A DNA stretch of 64,000 nucleotides from Colius striatus. Taxonomy: Eukaryota; Chordata; Aves; Coliiformes; Coliidae. A model generated the notes under the pieces. It saw only the letters and a program-made list of their open reading frames with translations. It was not told the DNA's origin and ran no database searches. The DNA lies in contig NC_084767.1 of the NCBI RefSeq assembly GCF_028858725.1, forward strand, positions 15,515,895 to 15,579,894, in the 5' to 3' direction. Both the position numbers and the translations under genes were made by a program. Positions 15,680 through 63,898 of this stretch are shown one piece after another; position 1 is the first letter of the stretch; each line of letters opens with the position of its first letter.

Positions 15680-16350
15680 GCGGTGCAGCAGTGGCTGAGG
15701 CTCCCTGCAGCCGCGCAGCCCGGGGCCATAACGGGCAGCGGCCTCAGCGGCCCGGGGCGGGCCGCAGCCCCCGTTCTTTGCCGGCTCGTCCCCGCCGGGC
15801 CGGACCCCACCCCCGGCAGCCGCGGCCAAGGGCGGGAACCGGTCCCCTCAGCGCCGCCCCGCCCCGCCCCGCCCCGGCGCCACCAGCGACCCCTCCCCGC
15901 CCCGCAGCACGTGACCCGAGGGAGGGGGCGCGCGCTGCACCTGTCAGTCAGCGCGTCACTTCCGCCAGTTGCCGCCGCTACTGCTGGGGACCCCCCGCTC
16001 GCGGAGGCGCGCGCACGAGCGACGGAGCGGCTCTGCGGACGGACGGCGCCCGGGTACGGCAGCGCGGCGGCCGCGGCAGACGGCAGGGGCGGTGGCGGCC
16101 GAGGGAAGAGGCCTGCGAGGAGAGCGGAGCGGCGAGGAGAGGCCAGCGCCGGCCCCCGGGGTAGGAAGAGGCGGAGGAACCTGCTGCTGGTGCTGAGGAC
16201 GGTGGGGAGGGCGAGTCACCCGGCAACGGTGAGGGGCTGCGGGGCGCATGCGCGGCGTGCGGGGCTGCGCGGGCAGGGGGCGAGGCGCTGGCGGGTCGCC
16301 CCTCTGCCCGGGCCGGTAGCCTGGCCCGGGTTCCCTTCTTGGGAAGCGGC
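15680..16350 (+). promoter_or_regulatory. FAM13B: CpG-island promoter of FAM13B
   Basis: A sharply GC-rich, CpG-dense block in otherwise AT-rich DNA at the 5' end of the FAM13B exon series. It has four overlapping GC boxes (15853-15875), an E-box CACGTGAC (15908-15915), an ETS-like CACTTCCG (15957-15964) and a perfect NRF1 palindrome GCGCATGCGC (16244-16253). No TATA box is evident. This points to a broad, housekeeping-type promoter with initiation probably near 15,960-16,050. Long frames across it (for example 15668-16408 plus) reflect lack of AT-rich stops. Confidence 0.85.
15960..16228 (+). other. FAM13B: FAM13B exon 1, non-coding (5' edge inferred)
   Basis: The 3' edge is set by a good donor, CAACG followed by GTGAGGG at 16229. 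The 5' edge is an estimate from the ETS and GC-box cluster. A weaker alternative donor (GGGTAGGA) lies near 16160. It carries only 5' UTR because the start codon is in exon 3. Confidence 0.55.
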
Positions 16351-18168
16351 TCGTGGGGCAGGGATGGTGTCACGCCAGCCTTCAGGAACCTTCTGGGGCC
16401 GGCGCTGATAAGGGGCGCGGGAACTTCCTCGTCTGGGCAGCAGAGCCGGGCGTGTTGCAGGGCTGTGCGGTGCAGAAGTTGCTAGAGCCTCTCGGAGGGA
16501 GCTGTCAAGCGGTGCGTTCATTTCCCAGGTTGCACTTGTGTCGGTAGGACCTTCGAGGCGGCCCTGACCACCGTCAGCAGGCATTTCTTGGCTCTTCCAG
16601 CAGAGTTGTCTGCCGAGCCTCTTCCCTCCTCCCACAGTGGATCAGCCTTATCCCCCCCTCCCCGCCGCGAAGGGACTTGGCACGCTGACAGTATTAGCTT
16701 AACAGCGCCCTGGCAGCAAAGTTGGTTCCAGAAGTTAAAGAAGGGTAGTCACTAAATCTTCTGTGACTATGAAGGTAATGCTAGCGTTAGCAGCGCTAGC
16801 TTATGGACGTAACACTCCAGCCTGTGACCAAACATAACTGCCGAGGAATCTCTCAGTGTGAGTTCCCATTGTTCTTGGAAACTCCTTAGGGATTTAAACA
16901 TTTGAGTGTACGTGCTTCTTGCTACCAAAAAGTTGCTTTAATGCGAGATGCTCCAATATTGGGATACTTCTTCCAGGTTGGAGATAAAAGACAACAAAAC
17001 CCCTGCAGCCTAACAGTGCAGCTTGAACTTTTAATACACAGCTCCCTTTTTAATTCACAACTCCTGAATTCTTTAATTTGGCCGCATTTTTAAATGTTTA
17101 CCATTTTTTTTATGGCTGTCAGACTCAAGAGGGGGGATAAAAAGGTGACGAAGGAAGTAAGTGCCACCTGATCACTCTTGCCTGTTAAAAAAGTAGCTGA
17201 ATATATGAAAACCTATAGAGTTGCTTGTTTTTTTTCTGGCATGTATTCCTGAGTGTCCTCAGGGGTGGAATAGTTAGTGTATGACTTCGGAATAAATTGC
17301 TGAACTGGATTAGCATTTAGGTTCAACGGTTTTTGTTGTCTGTGAAGTTTAATCTGCCAGCATAAAAAAAAAAGAAAGAAAAAGCTAGTTTGGCCTATAT
17401 TTCAATAAATTCAACTGTCTTGTTAGCCTGTTTGCTTTCTATCCTGGTTTTTCTTTTTTCTATCATTACTAGTAAATTGTTTTATGTGTTACTTGTTGCA
17501 TAGATTTGAAGATATTTAGAATATTGTCTTTTTTTTTCATTTTGCTTTGTCTGTATTTTGTATGTTGTCCAGGACCATAGGATCCTTTCATTGTCTTGAC
17601 CACATTACAGTAAGGAATCAAATATTTCCACGTTTTGAAAACATCAGACTGGAAATTTACAGTTATTTGGTTGGTTTTTTTTAGTTAGTCAAGTAGTTTC
17701 CTGGATGTAGTCAAAGAAACTGACTAGAAGCTCCCCATAATTTGTACTGCTTGCAAATTTTGACATGGACAACATGAGTTTGACAGATGATGGTTTTTTC
17801 TGTTCAATCTCAGTTCAGACTCTTGCTCTATGTGGTACTCGTAACATTAGAAGACTATCTAGCAGCTCATTAAAAGATTTCATTTAACATTTGTCATGTG
17901 TGGCTCATAACATGAGACCTGTGCAAGCAATGAAGCTTTTCTTTCCCGTGTGTATTGGCAAAAGTGGGTGAGGCTGAAGGAACAGGCCATGCATTTGGAA
18001 CAGACAAAGTTTTGTGAAACCCTTTGCTTTCTGCTCGTAGAGGCTTTTAGTGGTGGGTTTTTTCCTTTTCAAATATTCCACCTTTTGATCTCTTATCAAA
18101 TTTTTATAGCTCAGCAGTGATGACCTTTTCTCGGGCTCATTACAGAATAAAACCTGCCAAGTATAAAG

Positions 18169-18171
<3 letters not shown>

Positions 18172-18208
<37 letters not shown>
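18172..18208 (+). repeat. Poly(T) tract of 37 bases
   Basis: Uninterrupted T run followed by a T/G- and then C-rich stretch. It could be the complement of the poly(A) tail of a minus-strand retrocopy, but I recognise no body sequence to its right. Confidence 0.9.
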
Positions 18209-18209
<1 letters not shown>

Positions 18210-21200
18210 GTGGTTGTTTTGTTTTTTCCCTCCCCCTCCTGCCCCTAAAGAAACTGCAGCTCTAAGGAAGAGGAAGTAGTGTGGTAAGAGAATGCCTTCA
18301 AGTTGTCCTTAATTTCTGTGTGTAGCACCAGATTATTTTCTGCTGCTATGTTAGCACACAAACCAAAAATCTAGTAGTCATTGGGATGAATGTGAGTAGA
18401 CATCTTGGAGGGCAATTCAGTGTTTGGATCTGTGAGGTTGAAAGATGGTAAGCCTTTAAACTTTTTTTCTTTGTAATACAGTCCTGGTTATATATTTGTG
18501 AATCTTTTCAGATATGAGAGCTGTTATTTAGGTAACAAAAAAATAACACTTTATTCAAAACATCAGAGGAGAAGACACAGAGTTGAAGGAGTATTAACTC
18601 CTTTATGAAGGGCTCTGAATGAAGAGCTTTGTTAGTTGACAGGCAGTTTTTAAAGTGGCAGATAAATCGGTCATTCAGCAGAGAGGCTGGATATCTCATG
18701 TCAAAATTGTATTCAAGCAGAGGATACAAGAACTTTGCATCATTCCCTGGAAAGTTAGTAAAACCAGGCATTTCATTGTTGAGTCTCTTGCTGACTATTA
18801 TTTTCTATAAATTATAAATTTTACCTGCAAAAATTTATTTTATTTCTACTGGGCTTTTTGGTTTTATTTGCAGAGTTGATGTGTTTTGAAAACCGTAGTT
18901 TAGAAGGTGATTATGGTGCTGAAAACCTGTCACGCTGGCAACATATGGGTGGAGCCATTCTGTACAAGAAATGGGTAATATTCTGCAGCCAGATCTAGGA
19001 CTGTATTCTGATTGTAGTGAAATGAATGGCTCTGCTGTGATAGTAACAAACAATTCTGCTCTTGTGGTTGCTCACCTGTCAATATGTGAGATTTTATCCT
19101 GTATATTTGTCTTGAAAGGGGAAAAATAGGACAACCTTGAACTTAAAATAAAGGTACTGCATTATGTTTGCATTCAAACAGCTTGTAAGAAAGACTGTGG
19201 TTGCAGATGCTTTTTTATATTGAGAGGTTAAGTTGGTTTATTTTCTTCCCTGTCTGTTCATTTGTGAGGACATTTGGGTGGGGCAGCTGCTGTGCGGGAT
19301 CAACAGAGCTGGGGAGAACCCTGAACTGGTTGTCCAGGTTTTAGCCTCGTGAGCTGCTCTTCATATGTCTCTTCTGTTCAGTCTTCCCTGCAGTGTGTTC
19401 AGGATTAAAAATTGTGCTCGGCTGTGTAGGATGATAGTACTTGGACAAAATTGAAAAGATGAGAGCTGGAATCTTATGAATGAGATTCTTTCTTCTTTTA
19501 TACTTTTTTTTTTTTTAAAGCTTGTATATTTGAAAGGTTTTTTCCTTTTTTTGTGGAACTTCACATTTCATGAAGTCTTTTGTTGTTTTGTCACTTTTAA
19601 GGTAATCAGGTTACCTAATTTTAGTCTGCAATGTAATTTCTAACTGTGATTTCTGGTGGTATCTTCAGATTTTATCATGATCAAGTTGTAACAAGAGGCA
19701 GTTGTGGACGAGACCTCATTAGCAGTCCTCTTTTTTTAAAATTTATTTTAAGTTTCCCCCCCCTTGGTTGCAATTCAAAGAGTCATTGCTACAGAACTGA
19801 GCTCCTCATTGAGATGAATTACTCATTCCTTGAGGATGCTAAGACTGCCCTTTATTTTGGTGGCACGTGGTGGTCATCATGACAGAGGCAGTGTTCCTAG
19901 AGCAAGTGAGCGATGTGTTACGTTTTGTAATGTTTGGAGTGCTGATGCGTGTTTCTGCATACCTGTTTGGGAGAGAGAGAAGCAAGCTGATGATAAATGT
20001 ATGTAATAGGATAATATATTTAATAAATTAAGTGCATTATATATTTATAGTTTGCTTTTTTGTGCCTCTGAGGTAGCTTGACTTCTGTTCCAAAGTCTGT
20101 CTTAGCAGCGGTGACAGTTATTAAGCTGCTTTGGTTTTATAATGTGGACCTCTCTGGTAGCATAGTTTCACTGGTAATTTCTTCCTGTCTGTTAGCTTGC
20201 TATACTTTTATAATGCCATTGCAATTAAGTTCTGTGTTATCTGATGTAGTGGCAATTATACGTGTGTGGTTGGTGGAGTACTGCTCTACTTTAGGGGGAG
20301 GCAAGTAGGATGAATATAATTAGCTGTTACACAAGATACAAAAGCCTTTTTATTTATTAACTACTGTTGTTAAGAATGTGATGGGATCTGTGTGAGCAGG
20401 AAGTTTCTTTATAATTCTGCACATGTGCATTGGCAGCAGCAGCTGAGAGCAAATCTGGCAGTGTTCAGTGGTGGGTGTGAAGCAGCAAGCAAACATCTAC
20501 TTTTTCTCATGTCGCTGATGGTTTTATTTAATTCCTCTTCCTATGGCGTAGTTGTAGAAGGATTACAAGTTGCTGTAATGCTGTTAAAAACCCTTTGGAT
20601 TTTATCTAGTAAGTAAATAGAAAGTGTTATTTTTGTGTATCAAACCACTTGAGAATTGGTTAGTTTTTTGGGGACCTCTCAGCTTGGTCTTTTAAAATGT
20701 AACATTTTTTGAAATGTTACTTGAATCAGCCACTGTATTTGAGACTTGACCAATGTTATTGCAATACAGTTGCTAAACTATATTAATTTACTGCTTAAAA
20801 TTTGAAGTTTTATAGGGTTTTTTCCGCTCAGTTTTACATTTAGTCTTAACTAAAGTCTGTCTACTTCTCTTCCTTTCATGAAGAGGCAGTAGGCTATGCC
20901 TCCTGTGAAGATCTGTAGTTGATGATGGGCCTTTTGAGAGAAAGTATAATCAGATTCAGTCAGCTGACACAGTAGACTAAAATTTAATGACTGGAAAAAA
21001 ATAGTAATCAATACTATGGTCTCTTGGCATGTAAATTTTAAATATAAAATCCAAGAATTTATCAATTCTAGTAACAGATTTTTCAGGGGAGCTTTCATGA
21101 ATTGTTTTCTTGTTTTCTTCCATGGTAAGGACATAAGGGCTTAATTTCAGTTGTTTTGATTTGTAAATTAGGAAGCTTGTTATTGCATTTCCAGGAAACA

Positions 21201-24200
21201 AAAATTGCATTACAATTATATTTTAATAAATCTGATGTGATTTTTGTGTTTAATTTGCTTTGTCAGTATTTTGTCAGCTGAGTATTTTTTTTTTCTGAAG
21301 CTATCTTGGAAGTGCTAGTGGAAGACGAAGGAGAATTTGAGCTTATTTAGTTGAGATTGTTTGTGAATGAGAATACACATGCAAAGGCACATACATGCGA
21401 GTAGTGAACTTCCTAATTAAAGACATGGTGTTCATGCTTCTGCTGACTCCTTTTATGATTGTGTGCAAAAGAGCAACAAGCTCATTTCCTTTTGATTCCT
21501 GTTTAAGCAAGAAGCAAGCCTCAGTGAAGAGTTAAGAAACAAAGAGTGCAGGAAAGGAGAATCTGCTTGAGAGGAGGTTTATGCTAACATGGTTTCCTTC
21601 AACATTGCAAGTGAAATTCTTTAGTTATACTTATTTTAAAGCATTATGCCTTTATGGAGCTAAGGAATGTATTCTTAAGATGACCAGTTTGTGAAATTTA
21701 AAATAACTGAGCCCAGTTGTCTGATTTGTCAATCCAGACTTTGACTAAAATATGTTTCCATAGCTGATTCCATGTTCAGTCAAAAAGAGGAAATCTTATT
21801 TTAAGCTAATCTTATTGGCTGTAGAACTTTTCTTCAAATGTTTTTTGTTTTGATTACTCAAATACTTTTGTGAGTACTTAAATGTAGCTTTAGAATTGGT
21901 TATTCTTTTTCATGGAGGATATTCTGTATCTCTTCACATTCAAGCCCTTGCACAGCCCTACCTGCTTTTAACTATGCTCTCGAGACAAGTATTGTCGGTC
22001 TTTTTTCTGGGTCCCGAGTTTGTCGTAGTGTTCTGTTTGATTGCTTAAAGTTTGGAGTGAGGGCTTTTCTCCAGTTTTTGTATTTTCTTCCAAGCTATGT
22101 CCCCTGCCCCAACCCGGCTATCGTTTAAATTTTAACAGAATTAATTCAAATGGGCAGAGTACTCTTATTTTTACTTGTTAGCTGAACAAAAGCTGAAAAT
22201 TAGATGAGCAAAGGCTCTTCTGCCCAAAAGCATTTCATCCATTGGGAATGCTAACACTAGTTTGAGTATACAAATGGCATTAAAATAATCATCAAATATT
22301 ATGACCATGACATTATATTAAAAAAATTAAACAACATGTTTCTTTGCTCTTCAGTTTTATTGAGATAAAAAGATCAGAGTGCTGATTGCTATTAGAAAAT
22401 AGCAGTTGCCAAGTGGAGCTATGCTTTCTGCAAACATTTCCCAGCCAAGCCTTGCTCATGCTCATACCTGGCAGCTTGCACATGTGACTGCAGGAGAAGA
22501 GTTTCTGGTATTCCAAGTTGGAATCTATGTCATAAATTTAGGCCATAATTTTGAAATTCTTCAAACCTGTTATAAGTTGGAATATCTAAAACATTAAAAA
22601 AAATAATTAACTTGACTCTAACTCTCAACTTGAGGTCTGTTTCCTTAGAAGTAGACAAACAATTTTATTGCCCTATAAGACTTTTTTTTCTTATCTAAAA
22701 ATACTGCATTTAGTTTTTACTTTTGATATGTTACAAAAAAAATCACTGATGTCTGCTAAACCCACAAAATACTCAATTAAAAAATGGAGCAGAATGGCAG
22801 TCAGTGTAAGCTTGATTTTGGCTTCACAGATGATATGAATTTCTTGCTAGTTAAAACAAACAAATAAAATAATTGCTTAAATAGTTGAGACTTGTGGCAG
22901 AAATTCTAAACATAGAATTAATGATTTCATTCCTACGGCACAGTTTCAGCTTGTAGCCTTTTTTGTTTATATTATTTTTATTACTTCTTATTTCATTCCT
23001 TTATTTTAAGGAAAAGTAGTGGAGTTCTGAGGACTTTAAATGACATCCATATATTTGTAGTTCATTCAATAATGAAAAACCTGAAATAAATTTAATTCTA
23101 ATCTTTCATATGTGCTCTGCAAATATGAAGTTAGCCATGTATTCTGTGTTTTCCTTAGTGGCATTTCATATGTGGGTGTGAATACTTCTTTAGTTGCCAA
23201 GATAAGTGAATGCTATTATGATGGCAAAATGAAATTCCTGGTGTTGTTTTTCCAGGAGACTCTACGAAGTACTTGCCTTATTTAAAAAAAAGACAACCAA
23301 AATCAGAAATCTCAAAACCCAGATTTTTTTTCTTTTAAATAACAGATGAGAGCACTGATATACACAACACAAAATGAAACTCAGTGTTTTGCCCTCATTT
23401 AAGTTCCTTGGGCTCGAGATGTTGCTTAACATATAATATGGGGTTTTTTTCAGCCTCTTGTAAAATTATGGTATAATATGTGGCCACAATTAGGTGTGGT
23501 TTTAGTTTTCTGTAGTTAAGGTTTGTAGAACATTATTATAGCTTAGGGGATCTTTGTAAATGTTTGTAGTAACAGGGCGGAGGGGGATAGATAGGGGAAG
23601 ATGCAACTAGAATGCTAAGGCACAGACCCCATGGGTTTTTGGTTTGGTGGGGGTTTTTTGCTTGTTTTTTAAAATTAGTGTTGTTTGTCTTGATAAGGCT
23701 TGTGAAGCATGTGAAACTGGGAGGGTAAATCACATATTCATAAGGATCATGACAATACGGGTGAAAGTAAGAATAGTTGACTGAATGAATCAACTCCTGC
23801 TCCCAGAGATGCTTGATCATGACAAAAAAAAAATTGAAAAACTCTGTAGTATTGCTTAGTACTTGTAAAAGAGTCTAGAAATAAATCTGGAGGCTATAAA
23901 TCTTGTCCTGATTTTCACAGATGTCTGCATTGGTGTACATGCTCAGCCTCAGGGAGGGGAAGTGTCAAAGCTGTTGATCAGTATAAAAAGTGGAGATATA
24001 ATATGTAATTATTAACAGTTTCTGAGCCTATACTTCAGTTTTACAACGTTGGAAATAAGCAATAAAACTCGCTGGAAGTCTGATAACTTGATAAAAGTTT
24101 CTAGCTTTTTCTAGACTTAGTAAATACTAGATGCGTTGTGTCTCAGCTTGTGAAGATTCTACCAAAGACTGTACCAAAATGCAAAAGACTTAAATGTTCT

Positions 24201-25160
24201 GAAAAGAAATTGATGCATATAAAGATATATAGAAGTGTGTGTATCTGAGAGGGTTGAAAATTAGGCTTTCACTAATTCTAGATGCTGCTAAGGCGCGTAA
24301 ACCTTTGTTAAAAGTATAAGCTCGGGCTGTAAATCCAGTTTTGCTCTAACAGTCAGACAATCAGGCTGTTTCAACTTCATTGTTATGTTGCCAAGCTAGT
24401 GAAAATAGAAGTCTTTGTTTTTTTCATGTCCTCTGAATGAAATGAATATTCAGGTAGCTTATTTCTCTGAACTGCATGTTAAAAAATGGCTGTCCTTTAT
24501 GTCAGCCAAGCAAGCACAAAGTTATCTTTTGCTAAGAAAACTAGACCTCATGGTTGTTGATTTGGTAATGAATTGTAAAAAAGTGGATGTTTTTAAATTG
24601 CTCTTTTTATTAGGTGATACCTGTTTTGAAGGTTTGAATGTTTGTTTCAGCAAGGCAGCCTAAAGCTTTGTGGCAGAACCATCAAGGATTTTTTTTCCTA
24701 GCTGCCATGAGCCCCACGGTAGACTGAGTCTTGCAGGTTCACGGTGGGTAGGTTGGCTTTGGTAGAACTTGAGAAAATAGACTGTGTGCATCTTCATAAT
24801 TTAAAAAATGCATGGTATATTGGGACTGAAATCTATTTGCATGCAAAGGTTATGTTCACTGTCACTTAGTTTACCAAAATAATAATAAAAATGGCTGGAT
24901 GGTGTCTTCATAAATTATAGGAGTGTCATGAATTGCAACTGCTTCACTGTCAAAACCTCAGAGGATCTTTCAGTAACCAGGAACACACAATGACAAATTT
25001 GAACATAGTTGGTTAAAAAAAAATAGATAAAGGTCATATTCCAGGTAGCAGGCTTTATCTATTGCCAGCTCACTTGGAGTGCTGATCTCAGACCAGGATC
25101 CATAGGTGTGAGACACATAACAGATTGGCAACCTGAGTATAATACAAACAATAGAGAGGG

Positions 25161-25352
25161 ATCATAGAATGGTAGGAGTTGGAAGAGACCTTTAGAGATC
25201 ATCTAGTCCAACCTCCCTGCAGAAGCAGGTTCACCTAGATGAGGTTGCATAGGAACATGTCCAGGCAGGTCTTGAAGACCTCCAAGGAAGGAGACTCCAC
25301 AACCCCTCTTGGCAGCCTGTTCCACTGCTGCATCACCCTCACAGTGACCATA
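25161..25352 (-). mobile_element. CR1 LINE 3' fragment, antisense to FAM13B
   Basis: Starts with ATCATAGAATGGTAGGAGTT and continues GGAAGAGACC, CATCTAGTCCAACCTCCCTG and GGAAGGAGACTCCACAACC. This is the reverse-complement wording of CR1 3' ends. About 190 bases, 5'-truncated, in FAM13B intron 1. Confidence 0.93.
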
Positions 25353-26683
25353 CTTACATCAATAGGCAAAGATATAAACACTTTTCAGTGTGAAGTATTT
25401 TTTTCCTCTAGGCTTCAATGCAATAAATTTTTATAGGGCAAAGCAGTATTGTATAGAACTTATGGCCAGCTCTCTTAACACATGTGTGCAGTTTGGGGAG
25501 AACTGGGAGCAGGAAGATGTTATTTATTCAAACTATTGGAAGGACCATGGATTCCTGGTGTCGTAGGCTAATGAATGGACTGGTATTTGGGACTGAAATG
25601 AGAGTAGTAAGTTGTCAGGACTTTGAAGTGAAGGTTAAGTTGTTTTCCCCAGATATGGAGTAGAAGCAAGAGCCAGTGTGGGGGAACAAAGAGAAGGAAG
25701 GTACTTTTCTCAAGTCCATCAACTGAATTTTCATATTGGTCTCAAATGATAAAACAGAAAGTTTCAGTACATATACTTTAAAGCCAGGGAAAGCTTTTTA
25801 TTGTTTAGTTTTGGTGATGTGTTTGTGTGTGTACATGTGTGTTGCAAGCTTGTTTTCCTCCATTATCATTGTTTGAGTTTTAATTAAACAAGTAATGGGT
25901 GAGATCAAGGGACTGAGATGACCTTTTGAATGTATCTGGACATCAAATTAGCTCCCTTGTGTCAGGAAGCTGCAATTTAAATTGTTAGTACCACAGAAAA
26001 GCAAAAACACCATTGCTGTGGTCTACAGCTATTTTGAGAGCTGAGAATATGAAAAATGTCCAGATAATCAAGATTCTAAACGGTAGCAAAAATGTATGGG
26101 GTTCTAGGGAGTCTGATTTGGGGAAAGTTGCTTCCCATATCCAGATCTGATTGTCACTTAGGCTTGGAACTGGTAGGTAGGACACATACTCAGTTTTCTA
26201 GAAGAGGTCATCAGTAGCACTGAAAACTAGTTGACCTGTCATTCCTTAATTAGGGCTTTGACTTTGTTCATGCCATTTAAAGATAGTGTGTTAAACCAGT
26301 GCCTGGGATGTGTCTGGCCATTCTGTAGCCATTCAGTCTCTTAGTATGGTAGGTCCTATAAAACACTCTGCCTAACCTACTTGGCCCCTTGTGATTCTTT
26401 GGGAGAAGAATGAATGAGTTTTAAAAATTCCTTCATAATTGTTAAAGCTAAGAAGTCCCATTTTAACTTTGCTTTGTTTGGTTAGCTCCTAAGTGAAAAA
26501 GGGGCTTTGCTTTTTGATGTGCTTTCCTGTGAGCTGTGCTGATGTGGTCTCTATGCTTTCTTGTTCAGAACAAGAAACTGATGATTTGACAAGGAGAATT
26601 CCTCAAATGTGATGTTTAGACTTGTGACCGAGTTTCAAACTGTTGAAAATTTTATGGTTGAATAATATTTTCCTTATTTTCAG

Positions 26684-26850
26684 ATTAACTGCTGAAGTAC
26701 TGATCGGGTTCTGCTATTCTTCAATGAGGAACTACAGGCTCATCTTTTGCCATAATCTTAAACAACCATAAATGACAAAAGAATGCTTGGTCAGTGAGGG
26801 CAGCTGGCGCAGAAAACATATTTCAAACTCGGCTGTTTAAGTACTCTGAG
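26684..26850 (+). other. FAM13B: FAM13B exon 2, non-coding, with uORFs
   Basis: Bounded by an acceptor TTCCTTATTTTCAG and a donor CTGAG|GTAGGT. It contains three upstream ATGs, each closed by a stop inside the exon: frames at 26724-26771 (15 codons), 26772-26840 (22 codons) and 26783-26797 (4 codons). The frame of the main start codon is closed by TGA at 26795-26797 when the exons are joined, so no ATG-led N-terminal extension is possible from this exon. Confidence 0.75.
26724..26840 (+). promoter_or_regulatory. FAM13B: Cluster of three uORFs in the FAM13B 5' leader
   Basis: Three short ATG-led frames (15, 22 and 4 codons) lie one after another or overlapping, all before the main start codon. 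Such frames generally lower translation of the main frame and can make it stress-responsive. Whether they are translated here is inference. Confidence 0.5.
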
Positions 26851-27068
26851 GTAGGTTTCTTAAACTACTTGAGCTATAAAAAGAAAAAAGGAAGTATGGA
26901 TTTCAGTATGTCTAATCTGCTAGAATTTATTAATATGTTAGTAAACAGGGAACTAAGTTCGGTTGCAGTGCTTTGACTAACAGTATGTACTTTCTATTTA
27001 TGTGCCATCCTCTATGAAACTACTTGTGTTTAAGCAAGTACGTTTTCTTTAATTTTGAAAAGACAGAA

Positions 27069-27101
27069 AAAATATTTCTTCTTTGCTAGAAGAAATATTT
27101 T
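27069..27101. repeat. Perfect 14-bp inverted repeat
   Basis: Arms AAAATATTTCTTCT and AGAAGAAATATTTT separated by the 5-base loop TTGCT. The stem is too short for a microRNA precursor. Confidence 0.9.
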
Positions 27102-27431
27102 GGTTTTGTCAGGAAAATAGTTTAACTTGAGTGACTTGGGCTGTCTTTGGTAATACCTTTGTTATCTATCTAGATCCTGTATCAAGCAAAGACTTGCAAG
27201 TAAAGCCTGGGCTCCTGCATGATAGGAAGAATGGTATCACTGAGCATCTAGAAACTAGTTTTGGGGTTTTACGTTCAGTAAAACTTTTAATTTGGTGCAG
27301 GCGTTGAAAGCTTTATTGTGTAGCCTAGGAAATGCCAGATAAATTAGAAGTTGATTGCATTGTGGTTGTGTATCACAAAATACTTAATCATTTAATGCAA
27401 CTAAAACTTAGGGAATTGGTTTGCTGTGATC

Positions 27432-27517
27432 CACTAGTTTAATTTCCCCTGGAGAAGCTTTTGTGGTGGATTTTCACTAGTTTAATTTTCTCTGGAGAAG
27501 CTTTTGTGGTGGATTTT
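27432..27517 (+). repeat. Direct tandem duplication, 2 x 43 bp
   Basis: Two adjacent 43-base copies (27432-27474 and 27475-27517), both starting CACTAGTTTAATTT and ending GTGGTGGATTTT. They differ only around the CCCCT/TCTCT stretch, so the duplication looks recent. It lies about 350 bases before the start-codon exon. Confidence 0.95.
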
Positions 27518-27899
27518 CAAAGACTGACTGTTAAATATTGTCAGAAATGTACTGAAGAATCTAGGTCTCCCAGAGTACTTTAGAACTTAAGTAACAATGT
27601 TGGAACTAGAATTTTCTGAATTTCCTTTGCTGCTATATATGTTCTTGGCAGTCCTCTATTTAGGATTCAACGGAACGCCTTGGTAATAGTCATTTATGAA
27701 GTTAGCTGAATTTGGAGTCATTATTTCCATTAAATCAGTCAACTGATTGAGAGAGACTGAAGAGTATTTGCATTAGATAATTAAAATATATTGTGTTACA
27801 GATCAATACATTCAACAGCATAGACTGAAAAATGATTTTTGGTTTTGATTCCTCTTATTTGACAGAAAAGACAGCTTTGATTTTTGGCTGCAAAAAGAT

Positions 27900-63898
<35,999 letters not shown>

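Larger units (their letters stand above)
16229..26683 (+). other. FAM13B: FAM13B intron 1
   Basis: A 10.5-kb AT-rich first intron. It holds the NRF1 site at its start, a 37-nt T run and a CR1 fragment, listed separately. No other exon is supported. Confidence 0.7.
26851..27865 (+). other. FAM13B: FAM13B intron 2
   Basis: A 1.0-kb GT-AG intron holding a 14-bp perfect hairpin (27069-27101) and a 43-bp tandem duplication (27432-27517), both listed separately. Nothing else is recognised. Confidence 0.75.

Noticed and set aside
15668-16408. Frames of 246 and 157 codons on the plus strand, and several on the minus strand, in the CpG island
   Set aside because: High G+C removes stop codons in all frames. 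The translations are Pro/Arg/Ala-rich with no family features, and they overlap a promoter and non-coding exon 1.
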